Part shown: positions 47,562 through 56,647 of the stretch, in pieces
Position numbering within the stretch: the first letter of the stretch is position 1
Layout of the letters: each line of letters begins with the position of its first letter
Source of the DNA: Oscillatoria sp. FACHB-1407
GTDB taxonomy: Bacteria > Cyanobacteriota > Cyanobacteriia > Elainellales > Elainellaceae
Assembly (NCBI RefSeq): GCF_014697545.1
Contig: NZ_JACJSA010000004.1
Span: 348,479-412,478 of the forward strand
Direction of reading: 5' to 3'
DNA length: 64,000 nucleotides
The notes under the pieces: generated by a model
Told to the model about the DNA's origin: nothing
The model's database searches: none
The model's input: the letters and a program-made list of their open reading frames with translations, nothing else
Translations under genes and position numbers: made by a program

Positions 47562-47596
47562 TTTTACATCTACCGATTTATCTCATTAAGCCATCT

Positions 47597-48217
47597 ATGA
47601 AAAAAAATCAGAATAAACGATACCCGTTAGCCAGCCAAATCACTCTTGGGGTAATGATGATATGGCTCAGTTTGACGTCGAATGGACTGGCGCAAGCAAA
47701 TCCCATTGAACCAGATGTACCTAGCGACCCCGCCCAGACGATAGTGTGTGAGCGCGAGCCCATCGCAAATGATATCGAGATGATGGCTGAGGCTTGTTAT
47801 CGGCTAGGGGTGGGATCAATCGATAGGGGTCGTTATGAAGAAGCGATCGCTGCCTTAACCCGTGCGATCGAGTTAAATCCAAATGATAGTGATGCTTATG
47901 CCTGGCGAGCCGTGGCCTATGACGCTCTGAATAATGTCGAAGCGGCGATTCAAGATTCCCGTGAGGCTGTTCGGTTAAATGCCGATCACGTCTTATCAGA
48001 TTGGCTTAGTCGTCAACGACCAGCCGACGAAGAAGATGCATATGACTTACTGAGTACGGGGCGGCGTTTGTGTGAGCCAGGGAACGGATTGGATAATCGT
48101 AGTACAGGGCTAGGCAAATTACAGGCAGCTCTTGATTCGTATATCCGTATTCGAGATGAAGCAGGAGCACGACAAGCAAGTGAAGCGATTAGACTCTGTC
48201 GTCGTAGGCAAACGTAA
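47597..48217 (+). CDS. Exported TPR repeat protein
   Basis: 206 residues. N-terminal signal peptide (LGVMMIWLSLTSNGLAQANP), so probably periplasmic. TPR motifs at about 65-130 (YEEAIAALTRAIELNPNDSD). The C-terminal part carries DWLSRQRP and GRRLCEPGNG, shared with the truncated paralogue at 49438-50067. It is 35 bp after the STAND gene, likely co-transcribed, although its location differs from the cytosolic TIR protein. Perhaps an accessory scaffold; role unknown. Confidence 0.82.
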   Translation: MKKNQNKRYPLASQITLGVMMIWLSLTSNGLAQANPIEPDVPSDPAQTIVCEREPIANDIEMMAEACYRLGVGSIDRGRYEEAIAALTRAIELNPNDSDAYAWRAVAYDALNNVEAAIQDSREAVRLNADHVLSDWLSRQRPADEEDAYDLLSTGRRLCEPGNGLDNRSTGLGKLQAALDSYIRIRDEAGARQASEAIRLCRRRQT

Positions 48218-48219
48218 AA

Positions 48220-48435
48220 TTAAGAGGGATCAACACCTACAATTACTGCTAACGCATTAGCATACTGTTCTAAAGCCTGGTTGAGTTCTTTCAATTCGCG
48301 TCGGAGTTGGGGCTCCTCAGAGCAATTCTTTTCATGGGCTTTAGGACTCAGATTTGACGGACGTTCTGCTTCCCATACTTGCAGAGCTGGATGCCACTTT
48401 GTTAAGAAAGGGCGCAATCCCTTATTACAGAGGTT
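48220..48435 (-). pseudogene. 3' remnant of an interrupted gene
   Basis: In frame on the minus strand the sequence reads NLCNKGLRPFLTKWHPALQV then EWEAERPSNLSPKAHEK-like and QLRRELKELNQALEQYANAL before the stop. This looks like the conserved C-terminus of a hypothetical protein seen in restriction/toxin-type loci. Its upstream part is replaced by IS630 sequence beginning around 48436. The 5' part of the gene is not found beyond the IS, so it was deleted or the IS arrived with rearrangement. Confidence 0.55.
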
Positions 48436-48436
48436 C

Positions 48437-49391
48437 TCAGATGAATAAGCCACAGTGAGCGAACCAGCCAAGAGCGTCATCAGTAGAAATGCGCTCGTTA
48501 ATAATCTGGGTTAAAGCTTGGTCGAGGGCTTCGACCGTTCCAGCTTTAGCTGAACGCAAAAGTTGCTTGAGTTTTGACCAACATAACTCAATCGGTGAAA
48601 GGTCGGGGGAGTAGGGTGGTAGAAATACAACCTTTGCACTCACTGCTTCAATGGCCTCGCGCACCACTCAGGCGTGTTGCACCGGCAAGTTATCCATGAC
48701 AATGATGGCTCCTATCCACAATTGAGGAATCAGAATCTCTTGAATGTAGAACAAGAACACGTCGGTATTAACGCTGCCAACGATGCTCATGGTGGCAATC
48801 AACCCATCAATACTCATGCCCCCAATCAACGAGATATTCTTGCCGCCATCTCCAGGAGCCTCGTTGTCATACAGGCGTTCACCAATCGGAGCACGACCAT
48901 ACAAGCGCGTCATCCCCAGGTGAATGCCCGTTTCATCAATGAATACCAGATTATGAGGATCGATGGAGAAGCTCCACAGTCGATGAGCAAACCGCAGATC
49001 CTTGACCCTTTGAGTGTCTTGTTCAGATGCAATCAGTGTTTTTTTTGACGCTTAACTTGAGTTTGCACACAGCCTGTTGCATGGTCGAAACACTCACTTC
49101 CACCCCAGTGCGTTGAGCAAAGCGTTCACACAGTTCTTTGAGCAGGGCATCCGGTTGAGCTGTAACTAAGGCTGCAACAATGGGCAACTGCTCTTTTGTC
49201 AACTTGGCGATGGCTCCTCCTCCGTGTGGCTTAGGCTCCACTGTGCCCGTTTCACGATAGTGTCGCCTCAAATCTCGGATAAAAGACAAGCTCACCTTGA
49301 ATCGCTCGGCTAGTTGCCGTTGTGATCCTTCTTTCGCTTCATACGCGGCAATGATTCGTTGGCGTAAATCGACAGACAAAGGGGCAGGCAT
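48437..49391 (-). mobile_element. IS630 family insertion sequence, transposase broken
   Basis: The first ORF (49023-49391) has the HTH region PLSVDLRQRIIAAYEAKEGS and VSTMQQAVCKLKLSVKK. It then runs into an A8 tract (about 49033-49040), where a -1 shift joins it to the catalytic ORF: FIDETGIHLGMTRLYG (first Asp), IIVMDNLPVQHA (second Asp), LSPIELCWSKLKQLL (Glu). Frameshifting at such a tract is normal for IS630. However, an in-frame TGA at 48668-48670, between the second Asp and the Glu, truncates the product, so this copy is probably dead. I could not define the terminal inverted repeats by eye; the true ends lie slightly outside these coordinates. Confidence 0.85.
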
Positions 49392-49437
49392 GAGTGACTA
49401 TTTTCGATCGCGCTGGATCTGCTTAGCCCACCAAATT

Positions 49438-50067
49438 ATGGCTTACTCAATCAATAACCGCTGTAAGAACAGCGATCGCTTACTTGCTAATGGATGTTAT
49501 ACAGAAGCGATCGCCCCGTTAACCCGCTCTATTGCGCTAGATTCGGGTAATAGCAACGCCTATGTTCTATTAGGTGTTGCCTATAATGCATTGGATAGAA
49601 ATGAAGATGCGATCGCGGCTTTAACTCGTGCAACAGAATTAGACCCGAATAATAGTGATGCCTGGTTTTATCTGGGAATCGCACACAATGCATTAGGTCA
49701 GTATGCAGACGTGATCATGGCTTTAACACAGGCGATCGCATTAGATCCACAAAGCAGTGAAGCCTATTTCCTAAGAGGCATGTCGCGTGATGCTTTGGGT
49801 GATGTGGATGGTGCGCTGCAAGATACCAGAGATGCCGTGCGGTTAAATAATGATGCGGTGTTGTTTGACTGGTTGAATCGACAACGACCAGGGGAAGCGG
49901 CACGGGCAGATGCTTTACTCGCTAGAGGTTGGCGGTTGTGCCGTGCCGGGAGACCTAGCGAAGGGTTACGCGACTTATTTGCTGCTTTGAACCTATATCC
50001 CTCAAATAATCCAAACCGAAGACGGGCAGAGGACGCTATTAGTCGTTGTGGGCGTAGACGAAGGTAA
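49438..50067 (+). CDS. TPR repeat protein, N-terminus likely lost to IS630
   Basis: 209 residues from ATG 49438; an alternative ATG at 49390 lies in the IS edge. At least three TPRs (YTEAIAPLTRSIALDSGNSN, NEDAIAALTRATELDPNNSD, YADVIMALTQAIALDPQSSE). The C-terminal block (DWLNRQRPGEAARADALLARG) is the same as in the TPR gene at 47597-48217, so they are paralogues. Unlike that gene, no signal peptide is present and the 5' side abuts the IS630 element, so insertion probably removed the original start and export signal. A paralogue pair interrupted by an IS suggests an older tandem duplication. Confidence 0.75.
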   Translation: MAYSINNRCKNSDRLLANGCYTEAIAPLTRSIALDSGNSNAYVLLGVAYNALDRNEDAIAALTRATELDPNNSDAWFYLGIAHNALGQYADVIMALTQAIALDPQSSEAYFLRGMSRDALGDVDGALQDTRDAVRLNNDAVLFDWLNRQRPGEAARADALLARGWRLCRAGRPSEGLRDLFAALNLYPSNNPNRRRAEDAISRCGRRRR

Positions 50068-50213
50068 GGGCGATCGCCCTCCCCTCCTTCACTGATAAGC
50101 TTCACTTAACTCCCCCACTCTGTCGCCTGAAACCATCAGTCACCGTTCGTATTTCATCCATAATACGAAATACACTCGAAAAAGCGGTTGGTAAAAAAGG
50201 GTTAAAAAGAAAC

Positions 50214-50705
50214 ATGGCACGAGGCGGGAAAGTGAACCGTTCTGAGCAAGCATCCGTATTGGAACTGGCAGAAATGCAATGGCTGTTTGGGGAGTTGGAT
50301 GATCCCTATCGGGCGATCGCCCAACTCTGCTATTTCACGGCAGGTCGCATCAGTGAGGTGTTGAGTCTACGGGTAGAACACATCACGAATGGCTATGTTG
50401 TATTCCCCGGCATCAATACCAAAACAGGCGAAACCCGTAAGGTGGTGATTTCTGAGCCATTGCAGCAGGTCTTGAATAGGATTGAGGTGCAATCGGGGTA
50501 TCTATTTCCCTCTGGTGGTAAGACGGGTCATCTCACTGCACGATCGGTGGAGTACAAGGTGAAGGATGCAGCAGCGGTATTGGGCTATTCAGGAGTGAGC
50601 CTGTACAGCTTTGGTCGCTCCAGGCTGACCCATCTGCATGAACAAGGGTGGGGGTTGCATGAGTTGAAGCGGGTGAGTGGACATCAGAGCCTCCAGCAGT
50701 TATAG
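50214..50705 (+). pseudogene. Tyrosine recombinase/integrase, cut just before the catalytic Tyr
   Basis: 163 residues. The core resembles short cyanobacterial phage-type integrases: FTAGRISEVLSLRVEHI with the first catalytic Arg, INTKTGETRKVVISEPL, and the box II region SLYSFGRSRLTHLHEQG then LKRVSGHQSLQQL. A TAG follows exactly where relatives continue LQRYLEV with the nucleophilic Tyr. A single C-to-T change (CAG to TAG) would explain it, and the following codons have drifted too. The His usually before the second Arg appears as Tyr. It is therefore almost certainly inactive. Confidence 0.75.
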
Positions 50706-50941
50706 CATTTAGTGTTTGGTTTAGGAATGGCAATTGTTAGAATTGCAACGACCAAGTCCATTCAGATGTGCATGGCAAGTATTCAGTTGTTGAGAAGCTA
50801 GATGAGCTTAATGGTTTCTGTCCGGGTTTGCAATCTGAGTGGGTAGCTGCTCCAGTTTAGTCAACCATATCTGATAATGGGTTGAGTATTGCATTGTAAA
50901 ACTCCTCTGTGCCTTTTGCGTCTTTGTGATGTAGACAGGGG

Positions 50942-51003
50942 CACCACAGAGACGCAGAGAACGCAGAGAGGGGCGCAAAGGCGTCCTCTGCGTCTCTGCG
51001 GTG
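50942..51003. repeat. 18-bp inverted repeat downstream of TIR-FGE gene
   Basis: CACCACAGAGACGCAGAG (50942-50959) and CTCTGCGTCTCTGCGGTG (50986-51003), one mismatch, 26-bp loop. It begins 33 bp after the stop of the minus-strand TIR-FGE gene. Related CACAGAG/GCAGAG repeats are common in cyanobacterial genomes; it may act as a terminator or, if the gene is a DGR target, as a downstream hairpin. Confidence 0.6.
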
Positions 51004-51035
51004 AAAAAAGGGCAAGAGGGCAAAAGGGTAAAGGG

Positions 51036-52460
51036 CTATAGAGTCCTCGGAGCACTACACACAACCCGAAAACCAATAAAACAGCTGCGGAAGTCGGGCG
51101 AACACCAGGTGCGACAGGCAGAACGGCAAAGCCCCGGAAGGTCGTCCCAGGAGCCGCCGTGAACGACACGATCAGCATTCTCATTCTCAATTAACCAGGC
51201 AATTCCATCCGTTGGGGCACCTTGATAATTGCTATGCCAATGGTCTTGACACCACTCATTTACATTTCCATGCATATCACATAGCCCAAACGCATTCGCA
51301 ATCCCAAACAGATCTACAGGAGTTGTTTCTTTTCGATACACCCCCTTGGGAGCATTTTTATAAGTGTAGTTACCATTGTAATTTGCCAGATCAGTCGTAA
51401 TCGTTTCTCCAAAATGAAATGGGGTAGTCGTTCCGGCACGACACGCATATTCCCACTCTGCTTCTGTAGGTAAGCGATACTGAAGTCCCGTCTTTATAAA
51501 CAATCGCTTACAAAACTCCACTGCTTCATGCCAGGATATATTTTCTACAGGACGTGTATCACCCTTGAACACGGATGGAGCAGGATTCAGTTCCAGCGCA
51601 ACCTTTGGCAATCTAGCTACTGTTTTCCACAACTGCTGAGTGACAGGATATTTACCCATGAAGAACGGTTGAACTGTAACTTTATGCTGAGGGTATTCTC
51701 CGTCTTTTGAACCCTCTTCCAAAGAAGGAGATCCCATTCTGAAGGCTCCAACAGGGATATAAACCATTTCAAAAAAAATACCCTTCCCCACATCTTCAAT
51801 GTATTGCCTAGCTTCTCCTTCTATCCTCTCCGGATTCACAACCTTACGAGTAACTCTCTCCGTTTTTCGCCCCAGCCAACCTGTCTTGATCTCTTCGGTC
51901 GTCTCAGAAATACTAAGAGTGACAACCTTGAACTTAAACTGCTCAAGTGCAATGGGTGGGGGTGGCTTCAGTGCAGGAACGTTCCCTTCAATTGCTTCAA
52001 TGATCCCTTCCATCCCTGCTTTGAATAACGTTGTATTCTCCCTTGTGATTAAACGACAGGCATTTGCCCCTAGCAATCCTTGAATCGATTGAGGTAGTTC
52101 TTCTTTCCTAGGTATAGTAGCTTCATTCAACAAGACTGGAATCACATAACGCTTATTCTTCAGGGCTAGTTCAATTTCTTGTCGTACCCAATCATCAGGA
52201 TTATCCAAGCGCCTTTTCCATCCATCCTTCGCATTCAGCCAGTCAGAACCAATCACCACCAGCATGACTTTACTGTTTTCTACTGCTGGTTTAATCTGCT
52301 CTGCAAAATTAGCGCCACCAGGAATTGATTCCCGGTCTAAAAACACCTGCCCCTGTCCAAAGTGAGCGATCAGAGCCCTATACATGAGGTTAACCGCTTC
52401 GTCACTATCACTTCTGCGGTAGGAGATGAAAATTGATTCCTTGGGGGATGTTGGGGGCAT
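51036..52460 (-). CDS. TIR domain fused to FGE/SUMF1-type C-lectin domain
   Basis: 474 residues. TIR domain at 1-150 (ESIFISYRRSDSDEAVNLMY, FLDRESIPGGANFAEQIKPA, MLVVIGSDWL). A linker (GWLGRKTERVTRKVVNPERI) follows, then a formylglycine-generating-enzyme-like domain (about 225-474): FEMVYIPVGAFRMGSPSLEE, YPVTQQLWKTV, RLPTEAEWEYACRAGTTTPF, GLCDMHGNVNEWCQDHW. The end VVHGGSWDDLPGLCRSACRT and SCFIGFRVVCSAPRTL has exactly the layout of the variable region of diversity-generating retroelement targets. Such TIR-FGE fusions are known cyanobacterial DGR target architectures, but no reverse transcriptase or template repeat is in this window. True sulfatase-maturing function is unlikely. Confidence 0.9.
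   Translation of the reverse strand: MPPTSPKESIFISYRRSDSDEAVNLMYRALIAHFGQGQVFLDRESIPGGANFAEQIKPAVENSKVMLVVIGSDWLNAKDGWKRRLDNPDDWVRQEIELALKNKRYVIPVLLNEATIPRKEELPQSIQGLLGANACRLITRENTTLFKAGMEGIIEAIEGNVPALKPPPPIALEQFKFKVVTLSISETTEEIKTGWLGRKTERVTRKVVNPERIEGEARQYIEDVGKGIFFEMVYIPVGAFRMGSPSLEEGSKDGEYPQHKVTVQPFFMGKYPVTQQLWKTVARLPKVALELNPAPSVFKGDTRPVENISWHEAVEFCKRLFIKTGLQYRLPTEAEWEYACRAGTTTPFHFGETITTDLANYNGNYTYKNAPKGVYRKETTPVDLFGIANAFGLCDMHGNVNEWCQDHWHSNYQGAPTDGIAWLIENENADRVVHGGSWDDLPGLCRSACRTWCSPDFRSCFIGFRVVCSAPRTL
51055..51160 (-). other. Putative DGR variable repeat (VR)
   Basis: On the coding strand it runs from GGCGGCTCCTGG to GGTTTTCGGGTTGTG. Between these conserved anchors the codons are strikingly poor in adenine and vary where DGR templates usually carry AAC/AAY codons (around RGGSWNNNPxNCRSAYRNNN). 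This fits adenine-directed diversification, but no template is present here to compare. Confidence 0.5.
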
Positions 52461-53050
52461 CGTCTTAAATCCAGAGGGTAACTAAAACTAAAAACACCGT
52501 TCACCTAGCGGACTCCAGACAAAACCCAGTTGGATTTGTCTTTCACTGGACATTAAACTCTAGTTACTATAAAACTTCCAACGTATCCCTCGGTATTCTC
52601 TGCTACCTGCCTCACAGCAAGGCGCAATCTCCAAAGCCATATTGAAACACTTGTTCTAGCCGTTGTTTTGCTCAAAAGCCATTTGCGTCAGACAAAAATC
52701 CTTTATCCCCACTGACAAGAACATGACTGGCAGCAGTTCTCATTGGGGTGTAATCAGGATAAATGTTTTTAAGTGCCACCAACTTCTGAAACCTTTACCC
52801 AATGGAACTTCTAGAATTTAATATTTCATAGCAAATCCTTCCTAAAGGGTTACGTGGAATCAAGCGTTTCAAGCGTTCGTGGCACTAAATTACGCGCATT
52901 CAGATTACACCCCCTGATTGTTCAACAGGGTAATCAGCGTAATCACCTTTTGATATCTCTAGACCTGCCTATAATAACCATCCTGAACGATGACTGGAGA
53001 TTTGGGATAACCTTATATTTTGACAGAGTTTTACCGCTGTTTGAGTTTCT
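52461..53050. other. Spacer between TIR-FGE and deoxyribosyltransferase genes
   Basis: 590 bp holding both divergent promoters. On the minus strand 52672-52785 a short open stretch reads QKLVALKNIYPDYTPMRTAA and then SHVLVSGDKGFL before TGA, reminiscent of the end of a PIN-type or similar protein, with no start; probably a relic. No repeats of note. Confidence 0.35.
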
Positions 53051-54208
53051 ATGAAATGCGTATACGCAGACCAGCCATATCCAGAAACATTCTTCAAGTC
53101 CCTATACTTGGCTGGTCCAACCCCTCGTGATTCCAACGTTTCCTCTTGGCGACCCAACGCTTTAAAGATATTAAAACAGTTGGGATATGACGGCGTTGTT
53201 TTTATTCCTGAATCTCAAGACGCTCAGCGGAGTAGCGACTATGACCAGCAAATGGACTGGGAATTGGCAGCAATGCGGCGATCGGATGTCATTCTTTTTT
53301 GGATACCCGCTACGCCAGATACTTTACCTGCCTATACCACTCGTGTTGAATTGGGGCTACAAATTCATAGCGGTAAGGTTATTCTTGGCATTCCGCAAGG
53401 GGCTTATCGAACTCGCTACCTTGAAAGGTTAGCCAGCCAGCGCAACATCGCGGTTTATTGCACTTTAGAAGAAACGCTTAACGCTGCTTACAATCAGCTA
53501 GATGCGGGTGCAGAGCGATCGCACGCTGAGTGCTTAATTCCCTTAGAAATTTGGCAAACCAGACATTTCCAACAATGGTATTCCTCACAAACTTCAGCAG
53601 GTCATAGCCTTGAAGATGTCCCTAACATCGAATGGGTTTTTCGGGTTGGTGCGGATAAGTCATTTCCCCTCCTGTTAGCGATTCATGTCGCAATGAAAGT
53701 GAAGGGTGAGGAACGGATCAAATCAAATGAAGCTGTCATTATTAGACCCAGCATTGTAACAGTGTGCGTGTACTGCCTTGGTAAAACGAGAAATCGCGAT
53801 CGCTTTGTTCTCATTAAGGAATACAGAACTTCTGCCCTGAATGCTCAAGGATTTGTCTTTGAATTGCCAGGGGGATCTTCCTTCAAACCGGGGATTGAAC
53901 TCTCTGAGTTAGCAATGGAGGAGTTAGAAGAAGAAACCGGAATGCGGTTTTCTCAAGATCGCTTTCGGATGGTAACTCAACGCCAAATAGTCGCAACGCT
54001 GGTTGCCAATGAAGCATTATTGATGGCGATCGAATTAGAACCTGCGGAAATGGATGCGATCGCCGCCCAAGCTAGGCAAACTTATGGTAATTTCTCTGAG
54101 ACGGAACAAACCTATTTGCATGTATTCACTAGAGAACAAATCATGGAAGGAGGTTTCGTCGATTTTGTAACGTTGGGTCAAATTGCGTTAGTAGGCTTTG
54201 ACAAATGA
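53051..54208 (+). CDS. Nucleoside 2-deoxyribosyltransferase-like domain fused to NUDIX
   Basis: 385 residues. The N-terminal domain (about 15-165) matches the Nuc_deoxyrib_tr2 family: SLYLAGPTPRDSNVSSWRPN, YDGVVFIPES, DQQMDWELAAMRRSDVILFW, TTRVELGLQIHSGKVILGIP. The Glu in TRVELG is the expected nucleophile position. The C-terminal NUDIX domain (about 235-380) has the box GGSSFKPGIELSELAME followed by ELEEETGMRF; the usual R-E of the box appears as E-E. Together these suggest cleavage or exchange of a nucleoside/NAD-derived molecule and hydrolysis of a diphosphate. It overlaps the TIR-SLOG gene by 4 bp (ATGA), a strong sign of joint function in NAD+-related signalling. Confidence 0.87.
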   Translation: MKCVYADQPYPETFFKSLYLAGPTPRDSNVSSWRPNALKILKQLGYDGVVFIPESQDAQRSSDYDQQMDWELAAMRRSDVILFWIPATPDTLPAYTTRVELGLQIHSGKVILGIPQGAYRTRYLERLASQRNIAVYCTLEETLNAAYNQLDAGAERSHAECLIPLEIWQTRHFQQWYSSQTSAGHSLEDVPNIEWVFRVGADKSFPLLLAIHVAMKVKGEERIKSNEAVIIRPSIVTVCVYCLGKTRNRDRFVLIKEYRTSALNAQGFVFELPGGSSFKPGIELSELAMEELEEETGMRFSQDRFRMVTQRQIVATLVANEALLMAIELEPAEMDAIAAQARQTYGNFSETEQTYLHVFTREQIMEGGFVDFVTLGQIALVGFDK

Positions 54209-56520
54209 TGTCATCTCACGTTGATCCGGTGCGAATCTATGTCCTCTGGCACTCAGACTGTTTAGTGGGGAAGGAATTTGCAAAAGATATTTATACGTGG
54301 TTTCGTGGAAATCCCAGTGATCTTTCTCAATGCGGATACGGCATCCCAGTAGAGTACCGCAGCTACCCTTCAGCAGTTCCACCTGACAAACGGCGAGAAA
54401 TAGAACTCGACAACGCTGAAATTAATGTTGTCGTGCCACTGGTGGATGAACACATGGTGGTCGATGCCCCTTGGAGGAAGGTTCTAAGCGAGCTTGCTCA
54501 GCGAAGCTTTAAAACTGCTGCGAGTTCTCAAACCAATGTGAATTCCGAGACCAATGAGAGCTTTAAAGCCAGGACATTGATTTCCCCGGTCGCATTGCAT
54601 CCTGCTGCCTATCAGCTTCCTAGCGAGATTACTCAACTCAACTTCCTGCGAATTGACCGGGTGAATGATCCCCAAGATTGGGACGAAAAACACCGTTTGC
54701 AAGTCCGTCGAAAACGCCTTTTGAGTCTTTTAACTCAGGTGTGTTGTCGCTTATTGTGGCAACAAGATGAAACAGGAGCAATTAATATTGATGCTCCATC
54801 ATCTCCAATTAAAGTATTTATCAGTCATGCCAAGAGTGACGGAACAGATATTGCTGAAACAATTCGCGAACAAATTTATCAGCACGGTCAACTGGAAGCC
54901 TTTTTTGATGAAAGCGATCTGGCGATCGGTTACGCCTGGGATTCAGGGCTGAGAAACAATGCTCAACTGAACACTGCTGCAATGATTGCAGTTCTCACCG
55001 ATAGCTACGCAGGCAGACCGTGGTGCCGTCGAGAAATTCGTCTGGCGAGAACAGCAAAGCCTGTTTTGACTAAACAGTTTAAAGGCGATCGCGGCAATGA
55101 TATTGAGGAAAGTCCTTATGGATGGACAGTGAAACCACTCGTTGTTGTGGATGCTCTTGTTAATGGAACCAACTCTTTTCTTCCAGACTTTGGTCATGCT
55201 CCAATTATTAGATGGAACCCTGAGCAAGTTGAGCTTCTGATTGATCAGTTACTCCGTGAAATTCTGTTATATGGTTATAACGAAAAACGAGTCAGAAACT
55301 TGCTCAAATATTGCCCTAAAAGGGATGGGCAGCACTATTTGAACTGTATTCCTGATCTGCAAACCATTTTAGAACTCTGGCAAGCAACCCAAAAACGCAG
55401 TTTAAAGCAAGAAATAGAATCTACTTTAAGTAGGGTAGTTGTTCCTCCGCCTGGTATTTCCCTCAGTGAAGAGCAAATGCTGAGAGAGTTTGTGCCATTG
55501 ATGAGCGAACTTCAGATCGTGACTTTCGATGACGTGCTGGAACTCGATGATCAAACCGTCTCGTTCACTGCAAATCAGGCTCCCCTTCAACAAAAGCTCA
55601 TTGCAGTATCAATATCCGATAGTGCAGATCTCATAAAGTTCGGATACGGGATGGAACATTTGCATGAACTGACCATTAATATCGCTCGTTTAGTTCTCCG
55701 TTTGGGTGGCAATTTAGCCTACGGTGGAGACCTTCGTCCCAGTGGGTTTACTGAAACACTCTTCCTACTTGCCCGTGGGGAACACATGAATGCCAAAGGC
55801 TGGGAACAACGCCTTTATAGCTTCTTAGCCTGGCCTTATTATCAATCCTTAACAACCGTCGAAGAAGCCAAACTCATCAATACCTGCTGTTTTGTCAGAG
55901 TTCGCCCAAAAGACGTAGAACCCAAAGAACCTTTCAATGACACGATCGATCCAAATACCTCTAAAGGTGCCTATCAAGCAATGCGCTGTCTCAGCTACAT
56001 GCGTGACTGGATGACCCGTGGTGGCGCTCCACGCTTTGATGGAGAAACAGCCCCACCTCTAGCCGCTCGAATTCTAGTGGGTGGTAAATCTCAAGACTTT
56101 ATGGGTATCATGCCTGGCTTGTTTGAAGAGTATCTTCTAGCGGCTGAACATCAAATCCCGACCTACATTCTCGGCGGATTTGGTGGCGCTGCCAACATCC
56201 TGGCTGAAGCTTTAAAGACCCAGGATGATCAGCAAGGTATGCTGCACCATAAAAATTACAAGAGCAAACAATCCGCCCTTTTAGCAGAGAAATACAAACT
56301 GAATCCCGCAGAGCAATATAAACCGTATCCTGGTGGTTCCCATCCTGCGCAGCTATACGATCGCCTCAACTCTTGCTTGAGAACCGCCAGGGAAAATAGA
56401 CTGAAACCCCTCAAAAACGGTCTTACCGCCGAAGAAAATGAACAGCTAATGACCACGACAAATAGCAGAGCGATTTTATCTCTTCTAAGTAAAGGACTGA
56501 TACATACTTTAGGGAATTAA
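54205..56520 (+). CDS. Double TIR protein with C-terminal SLOG-like domain
   Basis: 771 residues. The first 135 residues form a TIR-like domain (RIYVLWHSDCLVGKEFAKDI, EINVVVPLVDEHM). A canonical TIR at about 202-330 follows: SPIKVFISHAKSDGTDIAET, LEAFFDESDLAIG, YAGRPWCRREIRLART with the catalytic Glu region. The C-terminal 310 residues have a Rossmann-like SLOG pattern: LRLGGNLAYGGDLRPSGFTE near 500 and ILVGGKSQDFMGIMPGLFEE, YILGGFGGAANILAEAL near 620-670. In Thoeris, a SLOG domain senses the cyclic ADP-ribose product made by a TIR protein; here synthesis and sensing may sit on one chain (inference). Start overlaps the preceding gene. Confidence 0.85.
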   Translation: MMSSHVDPVRIYVLWHSDCLVGKEFAKDIYTWFRGNPSDLSQCGYGIPVEYRSYPSAVPPDKRREIELDNAEINVVVPLVDEHMVVDAPWRKVLSELAQRSFKTAASSQTNVNSETNESFKARTLISPVALHPAAYQLPSEITQLNFLRIDRVNDPQDWDEKHRLQVRRKRLLSLLTQVCCRLLWQQDETGAINIDAPSSPIKVFISHAKSDGTDIAETIREQIYQHGQLEAFFDESDLAIGYAWDSGLRNNAQLNTAAMIAVLTDSYAGRPWCRREIRLARTAKPVLTKQFKGDRGNDIEESPYGWTVKPLVVVDALVNGTNSFLPDFGHAPIIRWNPEQVELLIDQLLREILLYGYNEKRVRNLLKYCPKRDGQHYLNCIPDLQTILELWQATQKRSLKQEIESTLSRVVVPPPGISLSEEQMLREFVPLMSELQIVTFDDVLELDDQTVSFTANQAPLQQKLIAVSISDSADLIKFGYGMEHLHELTINIARLVLRLGGNLAYGGDLRPSGFTETLFLLARGEHMNAKGWEQRLYSFLAWPYYQSLTTVEEAKLINTCCFVRVRPKDVEPKEPFNDTIDPNTSKGAYQAMRCLSYMRDWMTRGGAPRFDGETAPPLAARILVGGKSQDFMGIMPGLFEEYLLAAEHQIPTYILGGFGGAANILAEALKTQDDQQGMLHHKNYKSKQSALLAEKYKLNPAEQYKPYPGGSHPAQLYDRLNSCLRTARENRLKPLKNGLTAEENEQLMTTTNSRAILSLLSKGLIHTLGN

Positions 56521-56647
56521 TCACTTGCTAACAAAGTGATTTAGGAAGGGAACCCGGAAGAGAAGAAGCCAGCGATCGCCAAAGTAGTCGAAGTCTTCAC
56601 CGTATGGCTAAAGCCATCACTGCAGCTAATAAATTTGTATAAGCTTC

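Noticed and set aside
50706..51035. DGR template repeat or reverse transcriptase next to the TIR-FGE gene
   Set aside because: No AAC-rich copy of the variable region and no RT motif found in the window; only an inverted repeat is there.
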